DNA from: Suillus spraguei
Taxonomy: Eukaryota > Basidiomycota > Agaricomycetes > Boletales > Suillaceae
NCBI GenBank assembly: GCA_016800925.1
Contig: JABCPU010000033.1
Location: 124,001 to 188,000 of the forward strand
Length of the DNA stretch: 64,000 nucleotides
Direction of reading: 5' to 3'
Of this stretch, positions 11,332 through 22,128 are shown one piece after another (position 1 is the stretch's first letter; each line of letters starts with the position of its first letter). The position numbers and the translations under genes were made by a program. The notes beneath the pieces are model-generated. The model was not told where the DNA came from. It was given only the letters and a program-made list of their open reading frames with translations, and did not search any database.

Positions 11332-14173
11332 ATGTCGGCTTACGCTGAGCATTCGAGTGGCATTGGCTCAGTTGAAAAGATCGACCCTGAGAAAGCAGCC
11401 CGTCAGTTCATTTCACTTAATTCTACTAACATTGTATTCATACTCACGTGGGGGAATGTTATATCTTTAGTTGCAGCCGGTGCTCTACACCTTGCTGATT
11501 TTGATGACCCAAATATCAACAAGGAAGAAGCTATAACTGGCGTTCTAGGTCAGCCCATCATCATCTTGAAAGCTAATATTCACTCTGAATAAACAATTAT
11601 TCACAGAGGATGACTCGCCTTATCCTGAAGTGCGGTCAGCTGTATCTAACACTGACGACATGTCTATACCCGTCAACACTTGCCGCGCATGGGTAATGGG
11701 TGAGCACAGAAAATTTCTCCAGGCATTATGTAGCTGATCAGAAGTAAGGCTTTTTCTGGGTTATCATCATCCCTGGCATGAACCAGTTCTTCTTTTTCCG
11801 ATATCCCTCTGTCAACATCACGGGCATGGTCGCCCAATTGTTGTCATTCCCCATGGGTCGATTGTGGGCAGCTGTCGTACCTAATGTTTCAGTGTTCGGT
11901 GTCCGCTTAAACCCCGGACCATTCACGATCAAGGAGCACGTTTTAATCACGATTATGGCTACTGTCGGATGGCAATCTGCATATGCGGTACGTACAGTTA
12001 CTCAGGTTTTCATCAACATAATTAATATTATCTTGCCAGACCGACATCGTTGCGGTGCAGAGAGTGTTCTACGGTCAAACTTTCAACTTCAGTTGTGAGT
12101 GTATCCTCTGAGAGTCTGAACAATATGTCACTAAGTCTGATATCAACATAGATCAATGGATGTTGGTTATGTCTACCCAGCTCATTGGCTTCTCACTGGG
12201 TGGCATTATGCGTCGATTCCTTGTTCTTCCTCCCTCCATGAGTGAGTCCTGTATCATATACTACTGTTTCAAGAGGATTAACGCTTCAATTAGTTTGGCC
12301 CACAAACTTGGTCACGTGCGCCCTATTTAACACCCTCCATGCACAAAAATACGCTGGTATTGGCAATCACGGTGGTGTTTCACGAGAGCGTTTCTTCGTT
12401 TATGTCTTCTGCTCGGGATGCGCATGGTACTTCGTCCCAGGTTATTTGTTCCAAGCCCTCAGCTACTTCACCTGGGTGTGCTGGATCGCTCCAGATAACG
12501 TCGTCGTCAACCAACTCTTTGGTTACGAAAGTGGTCTTGGCATGAGCATGATCACCTTCGACTGGGCCCAGATTACTTACGTTGTGAACCCACTTGCGAC
12601 GCCATGGTGGAGCGAGGCTAATGTTCTCGTTGGCTTTGTGACCTTTTTCTGGATCCTTACACCGATCCTTTACTACACGAATACCTGGTATTCTAAATTC
12701 CTGCCCATCATGTCTCGCACGTCATACGACAATACGGGTGCTACCTACAATGTCACTAAAATTCTTGGCACAGATGGTACGCTCAATGTCACTGCATATG
12801 AAGCATATAGCCCTCTGTTCCTGTCGACGACTTTCGCAGTGTCTTATGGTCTATCATTCGCGTCGATCACTGCTACCATTACACACGCCATCCTCTTCTT
12901 CCGCAAGCAGATCTGGGCCCAGTCGCGTCGTTCAATCGACGAACAGCCGGACATCCATGCACGTCTCATGGCCAGGTACCGTCAGGTGCCAGAGTGGTGG
13001 TACCTTATCATCTTTGTGATCATGTTCGTTTTCGGCGTCATTGTCATTGAAGTCTGGCCTACCCAGTTCCCAGTGTGGGGCTTCATTCTCGCCCTTATAA
13101 TTGCTTTCTTCTACATCATTCCCATTGGCATGATTCAAGCTATCACGAATCAACAAGTCGGTCTGAATGTTATTACGGAGCTGATCGTTGGATATGCTAT
13201 CCCTGGACGCCCATTGGCAATGATGCTTTTCAAGGCAGGTAGAGTTCCTGCGTTGTCTGGCGCAGTCGCTAACGTGCCTATCTAGACATGGGGTTATATT
13301 ACCATGGCACAAGCGTTGCAGTTCGCCCAGGACTTCAAGCTCGGTCACTACATGAAAATTCCTCCTCGCACAATGTTTTTTGCACAGGTCAGCGCGGCTG
13401 CTATCGCTGGAACCGTGCAGCTCAGTGTGCAAGCTTGGATGTTTACCAACATCGTGGACATATGTAGCACAACACAGCGTGATGGTTTCGTTTGCCCCAA
13501 CACTCAGGTGTTCGGCACTGCATCGATCATCGTAAGTTTCAGTTTGATCTTTACTGTGTTTTTGTTTATTCACGATGGTCTGGTAGTGGGGTGTCATTGG
13601 TCCCCAGCGTCAGTTCTCCCCTGATCAGATGTATAGCGGCCTCCTCTGGTTCTTCCTCATTGGCGCGCTCTGCCCATTCGCTGCTTGGCTCATTTCCCTT
13701 AAGTGGCCGAATAGCATCATTCGTTACATCAAGTATGTATTCATCCGTCTTGTTTGCACTCGAAAACTAACAATGGGCGCGTAGCTTCCCCGTAATATTC
13801 ACCGGAACTTCCTACATACCACCAGCCACTGCCGTCAACTACGTGCCTTGGACAATCGTTGGTTTCATATTCCAGTATGTTATCCGCCGCCGCCATTTCT
13901 CGTGGTGGACAAAGTACAATTGTACGTATCTACCCCCTCCGCTCTCATTCATCCTGCTAACGCCCCGCAGATGTCCTGGCTGCTGGACTTGACTCTGGAC
14001 TGGCAGTTTCTATCATTCTGATCTTCTTCTGCCTGCAATACCCGCGGAACGGCTCCATTGGCGCCAACAATGTCACAAAATGGTGGGGCAACAATGTGTT
14101 CTTGAATACAGCGGATGGGAAAGCCATGTCGTACTACACTATCAATGGCACCTTTGGGCCATCAATATGGTAG
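11332..14173 (+). CDS. Oligopeptide transporter (OPT family), copy 1
   Basis: OPT proteins are proton-coupled peptide importers of the plasma membrane with many membrane helices. The family motifs are present: [13 protein letters not shown] in the N-terminal region, [38 protein letters not shown] and [21 protein letters not shown] place a first intron at 11402-11470 (GTCAGT to TTTAG), which removes a hydrophobic read-through and gives the soluble N-terminus expected for the family. There are about ten introns. One, after MMLFK near 13233, starts with GCAGGT and must be a GC-AG intron to keep the TWGYITM exon in frame. The last exon ends FGPSIW and TAG at 14171-14173. I see no break. Its paralogue lies on the other strand at 35630-39371. 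Confidence 0.92.
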
Positions 14174-14896
14174 GGAATATTGTAGTTGTACATATGGAAT
14201 GTCTTGTGTATGTTACATTTTGGTGACTTCCTACTCAATAACAATTTAAATTTATTTCGCTTTTTAAGCGCGTGTATAGGACGAAATAAACTGGAACAAA
14301 CTGTCAAGTAAGGTTTGTGTTCCTGTTACGGAGAGTCGCATCCGCCGATATACTCGTGATAACTCAGTGCATCGCTTCAGCGGTGACGGAACCTCTTACA
14401 AGCTCTCCAAGACTCTGGGGATCAGCTCGTAGCCATTCGGGGAATCAGACTCAGTTTACTCCGATATCTTCGACGACTTCTCCATGAATGTAATAAACTG
14501 GCCATGTCATTGAGTAGGGTTAGTGTTTGCCAGGGGGCTTGAAGTCTCGCAATCTTGCATCCGAGCACATTTTTGGGCTTCAGCTTGAGTATTGAATATG
14601 CGAGCACGGCAATTATAACGCAGTCCCCGTTCAAATCCAGATTAGACCTAGTCTCCATTAGAAGCTTAGCCTTTCAATAAAGGATTACCTTGTAAACCAC
14701 TCTTTAAGCTTTTAACTTAATCCTCAAAGTACCGCATTACATACATGTCTCCTCGATCTTATTAGAATTAGACAGATACGAGATGAATAACCCTCGTGAC
14801 AGTGACCTGTAAACCAGGCTATCTAGATCATGTGGCTAGAACCATACATAATACATAATCACCCATCCACACACAACCCGCTACTGCGGGTCCGTT
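14174..14896. other. Intergenic, convergent gene ends
   Basis: This lies between the 3' end of the OPT gene and the 3' end of the minus-strand F-box gene. I see no coding, repeat or RNA signal here. Confidence 0.5.
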
Positions 14897-17058
14897 TCAT
14901 GCGACCTTCCAAGCCCAAAATGGACCTAGCCCACCGATCACGAACCGTCAATAGCCAAACACGCCCAGAAAAGCACCAACACTCACCAAGCGGGTCAGGC
15001 CTCTCATGCATCGCCCCTGTCCACATTCCCAAAAACCCAATCGCCGCACCAGGGCCCCCAATCTGAATCGCCTCTGACGACCACTCCGGCTCTTGTGACC
15101 CCGCTGCAGTAGACACCTTCGAATCAATCAGCAATACGCATGCAAACTAGCAAGCTACAAAATGGAGCACTCACCATCCTCCATCGAATAGCTCCATTGC
15201 CGATCACGCTCACCGAACCAGTGACTTTGCGTAAGTCGTCTATACTGCGATCAGACCCTATCGATTCACCCTCGACGTGGATGGTTGGGAGGGGGCGGGC
15301 GGTGCTGCCTGGTGGGATGGGGGATTCGGAGTAACCGGTTATGCGAATAGTGAGAGGTATGATTCGGCAAGCTTCTTGGATGCCGTCTTCTAGGAACCTT
15401 TCGGTTGCGAGCTGTAGTAGTGTCGGATTAGAGGGTAAGTTTTTCAGATGATGTGGCTCACGTTGTGCACTGCAAAAGACTGTTCAGTATAAGAAAGGGT
15501 GAGATGAACCAAAAGCACCTACCCAAGAGTTCCCGGTAGTCAAGCCAGCAAACACATCGTCTGTAATATCAACAGAATTGGGTTTTCCGAAGAATTGACA
15601 GGTCAAAACTTACTTCCAAATACCACTGATACCCGCCCAATCCCATCCTTCAACTTCATCCTGCTTGCTCTTCCCAGATCCCTCCTCCTCCCCAGGCCTA
15701 TTTGCCCATGCATTCCAATACCCAGGCGACCCACCTATGCACACAGTATGCATCTTGCGCATATACGGTAAAATGTCACCCGTCGAAAACGCAGTCGAGC
15801 GCGGCGACTCAAAAAACAACTCCCTCAGATTCGCCTCCACGACGATACGCGCAGACGCGAGCCACACATAGTCCGGTACGAGCTCATACGGTGCGATTGG
15901 TGGACTCAGATCAGGAACGCGGCGTCCGTGCATCAGCCCCAAGTGCATCAGACCCAAGTCGTCCTCATCAGCATCGTCTTCCTCGTCACTGTCTTCGTTC
16001 TCATTCAAGACTTCTAGTAGATTTGACACGAGGGGATGGGGGGTATTGCGTCGCACGGGCTGGAAGGGACCCCACATGCGTGTGGGTCCGAGGTAGCGCA
16101 TGTCGTAGACACGCCTGCGTGCGAGGATGCGGGCATCAGCGGACTGCTCTTCGGGGGTGTATGATATTGATTGCTGGTGTGTGCTGGGTGGGGAAGGCAT
16201 ATACATATCTTGGTCCTCATCAGGGGAGTCTAGTGTTGCTGACGTAGACACTCCTGTCCCGGTCCCGGGAACGGATATATCTGCGAGCTTGAGTCCTGGT
16301 GCGGTAGCGGGTATGAAGCCGGTACAGCAGATGAGTTTGTGGAATAACTGGCCAACTTCTGTCCCACCCCATTGCGATGCGGGGGTTAGAGTAGGCTGGA
16401 ACGGTGCATGACCCTGGACATTGAAGGACAGCCTTGCCATTAGCGTGCGTGTGAGCTCAGGGGGGAACCCAGTTTTCAACAAATCCTGAAGCCACGTCGC
16501 ATTGACACCATCGAGCAAGGCACTATAATTAGCTGTAAGCAGGAGAAGAAGGGGTGGGAATGGGGGAGAGTTGAGCATGGGTGCGAAAGGAGAATTGGAC
16601 TCGGGAAAGTCAGTTAGGACGGTGAGAGCTATGGGCGGGGAAGACGGGAAGGGCAAGGACGTGGTGATGACTGAGAGTAGTGCTTTCACTACGCATAATG
16701 ACGTTGGGTTGTCGAGAACCTTCAACTGCGAACTTACTGGAGCTGTCGTATGGACCGGACGTCTGATATACCTAGCTGTGCTGATGCGGTCAATGTATTC
16801 TTGAGCCCAGTTAAACTCCAAGTTGGGGTTGCCACCTGATATGGTGGTCAGATGATTCAGGGCTGGTCTGGGATCATCAAAAGTAGTAAGGAAGATCTCT
16901 CGCCAGAGATGTTGGTCTGGACAATGGTAGATTAAGTCGTAGAAGAACTTGCTGGTCTGGGAAAGCGTTGCTATAGAATCGGGGCTCCCGGAGGCTGCGG
17001 ACACGATGAGCACGGCTTCAATGAGTTCTGCTGGAAGGTCAACGATGGCAGAAGCCAT
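14897..17058 (-). CDS. F-box domain protein with acidic insert
   Basis: Starts at ATG 17058 with an F-box-like segment (VDLPAELIEAVLIVSAA ... LSQTSKFFYDLIYHCPDQHLWREIF). The first exon encodes 480 residues, including an acidic patch (NENEDSDEEDDADEDD, about residue 355). Splicing continues: an intron after GIWK, an exon with RCVCWLDYRELL, a tiny exon (VHN), an exon from LATERFLEDGI to GAIRWRM, one from VSTAAGSQEPEWSSEAIQ to HERPDPL, and a last exon ending GPFWAWKVA, stop 14899-14897. The C-terminal part suits the agaricomycete F-box proteins that end in a GPFW tail. Role as an SCF substrate adaptor is inferred. I see no frame break. Unrelated in sequence to the tandem F-box pair at 5-9.6 kb. 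Confidence 0.85.
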
Positions 17059-17234
17059 GTCTGAATAGATGGTAGATAAGACCGAGCGACTTTACGAGCT
17101 CGCTGCGCAGCAAGTAATTATAATAGCCCCACTTCTCACGGAACGTGTGTAACCACATCAGTAAGGCGCAGAACAATGATCTAGTATGAATTCAATGCAA
17201 ATAATGTCGTGTAAGATATTGAGCAGACTGGTCC

Positions 17235-18130
17235 TCACTCTACAGTACCAGATGCCGTTATAGAGATTTTGTTGTTTGTGCGCCCACTCCTCGTGCCCTG
17301 AGCTTCAATAGTTCTCACAACATCCATCCCCTCTTCTACTTCACCAAAGACAACGTGCTTGCCATCCAACCATGACGTAACCACCGTAGTGATGAAGAAC
17401 TGCGAAGTATCAATATTTAATCCAAGATTCACCAAAATACCACTCACTTGAGAACCGTTGGTGTTTGGACCAGCATTGGCCATGGACAACAATCCAGGTT
17501 TTTCGTGCTTCAGCTTAAAGTTCTCATCTATAAATTCAGTTAGCCACCGCATAGCAAGATGAACTTCAAGAAAACAAACCTGCGAACTTCTCGCCGTATA
17601 TCGACTTTCCGCCAGTACCATCGTGCCGCGTGAAATCACCCCCTTGAAGCATGAACTATAAAATTCATGAGCCATAGAAGGTGTCGAAGAGTAAGAACAT
17701 AGTTACAGCAGGGATGACACGATGAAAAGTGCTTCCAGCATAGCCGAAGCCGTGTTGGCCTGTAGCAAGTTCCCTGAAATTTTTCGCGGTCTTCGGGACG
17801 ACGTCGTCGTACAGCTTGAATGTTATACGTCCCGACGGTTTGTTGTCTATGGCAATGTCGAACTAATTTTTAAACAAGAGTTGGTTTTGATGGCAGCCAA
17901 TAACATTTATTGAAACTTACGAAGACTCGCGAAGAGCTGGTAGCACATGGAATCAATTGTTTATGAATCAGTGGAAAAACGTTGACTTACAGAGGCTTCG
18001 CAGTCGACGCGGAGGTCGTGAAACGACGAAGAAACGAATTAAGCATGGGTTGATCAGACAGATATGATGCACCTGCAACAAGTACGAAGACACCTGCACC
18101 TGTCAAAACAATTGTTTTCTGCAAACCCAT
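17235..18130 (-). CDS. Cyclophilin-type peptidyl-prolyl isomerase with N-terminal hydrophobic segment
   Basis: Start at ATG 18130. The first exon gives a hydrophobic stretch ([20 protein letters not shown]) followed by an S/T/R-rich linker, suggesting an organelle or membrane-targeted cyclophilin. The isomerase domain begins at [18 protein letters not shown] and keeps the active-site blocks [42 protein letters not shown] and [12 protein letters not shown], including the catalytic arginine of FHR. It ends TASGTVE, stop at 17235. There are five short introns. Cyclophilins speed proline cis-trans isomerisation during folding. All key residues are present, so an active enzyme is expected. Mitochondrial versus secretory location cannot be decided from this peptide. 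Confidence 0.92.
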
Positions 18131-19080
18131 CCTACTCGACACAGCCACCACTTAACCGAAAATTTTAAGAAAAAAAAAATTAAACTAATAAATTATTTAT
18201 CATACTACCTCACGTGAATTATTGGGTAAGAATGCGGGGGGTCCGAATATGTATATGAAGTTTCCAATGTGTATTCAACTTTCCATTGCAGGGAAGGACT
18301 AACCATGTATAGCCGCATAACCGGAAGACGAGCAGCGGCGTCAGTCCAGCGGTAAACCCGACCTGTTATGTAATTTATTGTTCGGAACCTTTCGAACGCC
18401 TCAGTGAGCAAACGAAGACCGGATGACCTCACGTCGTTTATAATGAAAAGACATCTTTGCTTCAAGTTAATGTTACATGCATCGCAGAACAGTATAAAAT
18501 CTTCAACCGTGTATCCACACTGCGCGTACGCCAGCCCCCCTTCCTCCTTGACTCAAGCGATGAATTATCTGAAGACGGTCATAAGTTGGGCGTGAACCGA
18601 TCAAGCAGATGAGCGTCATGGCTCGACCGAAAATACGTAAAGGCGGGGCACACACATATATCCGAACACTTAGTATGAAGGAACACTTCAAGCTTCCATT
18701 GCTGGGGAAGTCCCCATTTAATTGGAAGATGAGCAGTCTCAGTCGCGTCTGTCTGAATCATGACATGACTTCTACAGCTATTTCATTGTCTCTGGAGTCG
18801 TGTAAATTACACTACCTAATATGGAATCACCGCGATACTCAATGATTATTATCTACTTAGCTCAGGCTACTCATCGATGACCGGTGACCGTTCATCGAAC
18901 TTGCTTCAAATTCTCGTTATTGTTTCGACATTATATACTACTACAGTATCCGGTTGCTCGCTTCCAGGTGCCAAGATCGCCTAAAATTATCCGGGTCCCC
19001 AGCATCACGTCGTTCCCCACTGGTATAAATGTTTCGGATTCATCATTCGGATCAGGCGTGTCTTCACCCATCACAAAGAT
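18131..19080. other. Intergenic between divergent cyclophilin and amine oxidase genes
   Basis: I see no supported gene. The frame entering the amine oxidase is open upstream of 19081, but the signal peptide begins at 19081, so the upstream frame is treated as untranslated. An A/T-rich run lies at 18165-18200 near the cyclophilin start. Confidence 0.45.
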
Positions 19081-21154
19081 GCGTCAGGTCCACCTCGTCG
19101 CGCTCCTTGGCTTTGCCGCTCTCGCCACAGCTTTACCATCACCCTCCACTGCTCATAACAACTTGAACCACCGCTCAATCAAAGATGCCAAAGTGCTAAT
19201 CCTTGGAGGTGGCGTTGCTGGTGTCATTGCTGCGCGTACATTACACCAGCAGGGCATCGACGACTTCCTGATCGTCGAAGCGCGTAATGAGCTAGGCGGA
19301 AGGATGCAGAATTACACCATTGGCGTCCCTGGAAAGCAGTACACCGTCGAAGTCGGTCCTAATTGGATCCAGGGAACCCAAACTGGCAATGGGCCAGCTA
19401 ATCCCATTCTAACGCTCGCTCGAAAGCACCACGTCAAGAACCAGTATAATGACCTTGATGGCAGTATCAGTACGTTTACCATTATATTTTTATCTCATTT
19501 TATCTGCACTCATCACTGGTGAACAGCGACTTACGACTATAACGGGTTAAAAGACTATCGTGACCTCTTGGACGCATCAGTTGATCAATTCTCTCAAATC
19601 GTTGCTGATGCAGGTATGGCATCGTGCAGTCTGTCAGGTGTGCGTGCTAACTTGAATATGTTCCATAAGGGGAACGCGTCAAGGCGCAGCAGGTCGACCT
19701 CGGCCTTCAAAGTGCGTATGGCATTACCGGTGCAACTCCAAAGAACATGTACGAGGCCGCTTGCCAGTATTATGAAGTCGACTGGGTACGTGAATTTTTC
19801 CTGTCCAAGTCTACTGCGTTCCTAATGCCAAACTCGGCAGGAATGCAAGTATTTCTTTCTTAGACGTCCTTGTCCTACTAATTATTGTAATTGCACGTCC
19901 AATAGATGCACAGGTGCGAGGACTCGATTACGCTGTTAGTTGCAATTCTCACTGTCTTGTTCTAGGCTCCGGACCAGAATTCGTGGATAGCATCAGCTTG
20001 GGTATTTACATAGTATCCTAGTGTGCACCTACCAGCGCCTAACAATCCCACAGAACAACAACTTTACCTTTGATGTCGATATGGGTGGCTTCTCAGATGA
20101 GAATAACCTCTGCATCGACCAGCGTGGTTTCAAGACCATCATCCAAGCGGAAGCTGCAGACTTTCTTCAACCTGAGCAAGTCTCCCTGAATTCCGTTGTC
20201 ACGACGATTGCATATAGCGAGGATGGGGTAACTGTTACGCTACAAGATGGTACTGCTCTCACCGCGGACTATGTGCTTTGCACGTTTAGTCTTGGAGTTC
20301 TGCAATATGGTGATATCGCGTTTAAACCTACTCTTCCTTCGTGGAAGGTAGAGGCCATTCAGAGTATGGTCATGGTATGTTTACTCGTTGATAATATCTT
20401 CCACGACTCAATTGTCCCCAGGCTACGTATACCAAAATCTTCTTGCAGTTCAAAGAAAAGTTCTGGTTTGATACCGAGGTACGGATGAACATTACCGTTA
20501 AATAATCTTCTGATGTATCCGGAATAGATGGCTATCTATGCGGACAAGGAACGGGGGAGGTATCCGATTTGGCAGAGTCTTGACCACGTAAATTCTTCCC
20601 CGGTTCTGGTCTCGTCTTTGTAACCGTCACCGTAAGTTTGCATGACTTGTGGCTCTATGTGATTCCGTCGCTGATTCCACGGATTAGGGTGATTTCTCAC
20701 TACGCATCGAGGGCATGAAAGATTCAGATGTTCAAGACGAAGTAATGGAAGTCTTCGAGCCATGTATCCCAACATCACCGTCCTGACCCTGTTGCGTTCC
20801 ATTTCAAACGCTGGAACGCAGACCCTCTCTTCCGTGGCTCCTACTCTAACTGGCCCCCTTCTTTCCTTCCTGGTCACTCGGAGAATCTGAGGGCTGCGGT
20901 AGACACGAGACTCTGGTTCGCGGGTGAAGCTACGAGCTTGAAGTATTACGGTATGTGTTTTTCCTGACAGTGGTTCGCTTTTTCACGAGGGCGAAAATAT
21001 AACTGCAGGTTTCCTTCATGGTGCATATTTCGAGGGCTTGTACGCTGGGGAGGAGATAGCCAAGTGTGTTAATAGTTCTACATGCACGGGGCGGCCGCAT
21101 TTGAATAGTGTGGTTGATGCTTCTCCCTATCCATTTGTGTCTATCACGCCTTAG
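19081..21154 (+). CDS. Secreted flavin-containing amine oxidase, with micro-exons and two frame slips
   Basis: Begins with a signal peptide (MRQVHLVALLGFAALATA). A dinucleotide fold follows (KVLILGGGVAGVIAARTL ... EARNELGGRM), then GPNWIQG, GGFSDENNLCIDQRGFKTII and the C-terminal WFAGEATS, which lines the FAD site. The family oxidises amines or polyamines to aldehyde, ammonia or amine, and peroxide. Two very small exons, GAAT (19851-19854) and ATGCACAG (19906-19913), are needed to spell DWEYAQAPDQNSW; the intron between them is GC-AG. In the exon from about 20690 the frame must shift by one lost base after EVMEVF-E (near 20760) and again before PDPVAF (near 20783). Without those shifts the protein stops early. 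Ends YPFVSITP, stop 21152-21154. Pseudogene or sequence error. Confidence 0.85.
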
Positions 21155-21719
21155 GTAGTTGTATTAGGCACCGTAACTTAGTCGGCCACTCTGTCTTTAG
21201 CGCTTTCAAATTCCAGTTGTTGTAGCGTAGCGTTTTTCATGTCTTCACCACCACTTATGAGGCTCCAAAGGCCACTTTACATAACAAAGTGCGCGATACA
21301 CAACACCGAGTGCGCGATACGGCATCAAGTGTGCGATACACAAAGGATACGCATCCCAGCATTGACAATCAAGCCTCAAAATTTTTACGGCCTGGCCAGT
21401 AGTATTAGTGGGTTTGTTATTATTAGGGAGTACATCATAGAAAGGATGATTTTGGTCAGGTAACCTTGGTATAGATGATAAAAGCTCCATAGTATGGTAC
21501 TAGAAAGACGCTGAGTATGTATAGTTGTACCAAGTTTTGCCACGGACCCCTGAGATATTGCCAAAATGGCAAAACTGGTGCGGCGCAATGGCGCAGTATT
21601 AACAACACTACGCCTACTAATGGCGTCGACGTGTCCAGCGCTAATAACTGATTAGTCAGCACTCACAGCTTTGCCACTTACATTTATCTGCAGGTCATCT
21701 GCAGGCCGTCACTTTCATC
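21155..21719. other. Intergenic, upstream of Kish
   Basis: I see no gene. Three short direct repeats of the type GTGCGCGATAC lie at about 21289-21340, in a row. Confidence 0.45.
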
Positions 21720-22113
21720 ATGGTATGGTATGTTTTTATTGTCCCATCATACACCCACTAAAAGCCCAAAGTCAGCACTTTTCAACTTTCAATCCCTGCT
21801 TTTGGTCATCTTGTTGATGATCTGCACTTGTACCTACGTTCGTGCAGTTGCCCCACGTCTGGTCGATAGAAACAAGGCAGGGTATGTTATTCTCATTGAC
21901 TGTAGGAGTGTCTATGAATCCTGAGAAAGTAAACAGATTTCTCGGACTGTTCTTTATGTCTGCGCGGATAGGTGCGTTCTCATACATACGAATTCCTGCC
22001 AGCTTCCTAAAGAACAGCCCCCATTCAACATATTCATATTTACAGGAGAACGCCTCTCCCCATACGTCGCATTAGCATGCGTGGCTATGGCGGTGACAAT
22101 GCTCGTACAATAA
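21720..22113 (+). CDS. KSH1: Protein Kish (TMEM167 family), small Golgi membrane protein
   Basis: A protein of about 72 residues recognised by [20 protein letters not shown], a VDRNKAG turn and [15 protein letters not shown], which match the Kish/TMEM167 family nearly end to end: two hydrophobic helices around a short basic loop. The family acts early in the secretory pathway. The initiation codon (21720-21722) is followed immediately by a 49-bp intron (21723-21771), so the first coding exon holds only ATG. Two more introns follow, after KAG and after RIG. The stop at 22111-22113 lies 15 bp from the stop of SMC2 on the other strand, so the two 3' ends must overlap as transcripts. Intact. Confidence 0.92.
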
Positions 22114-22128
22114 TCATACAGGGTTATA

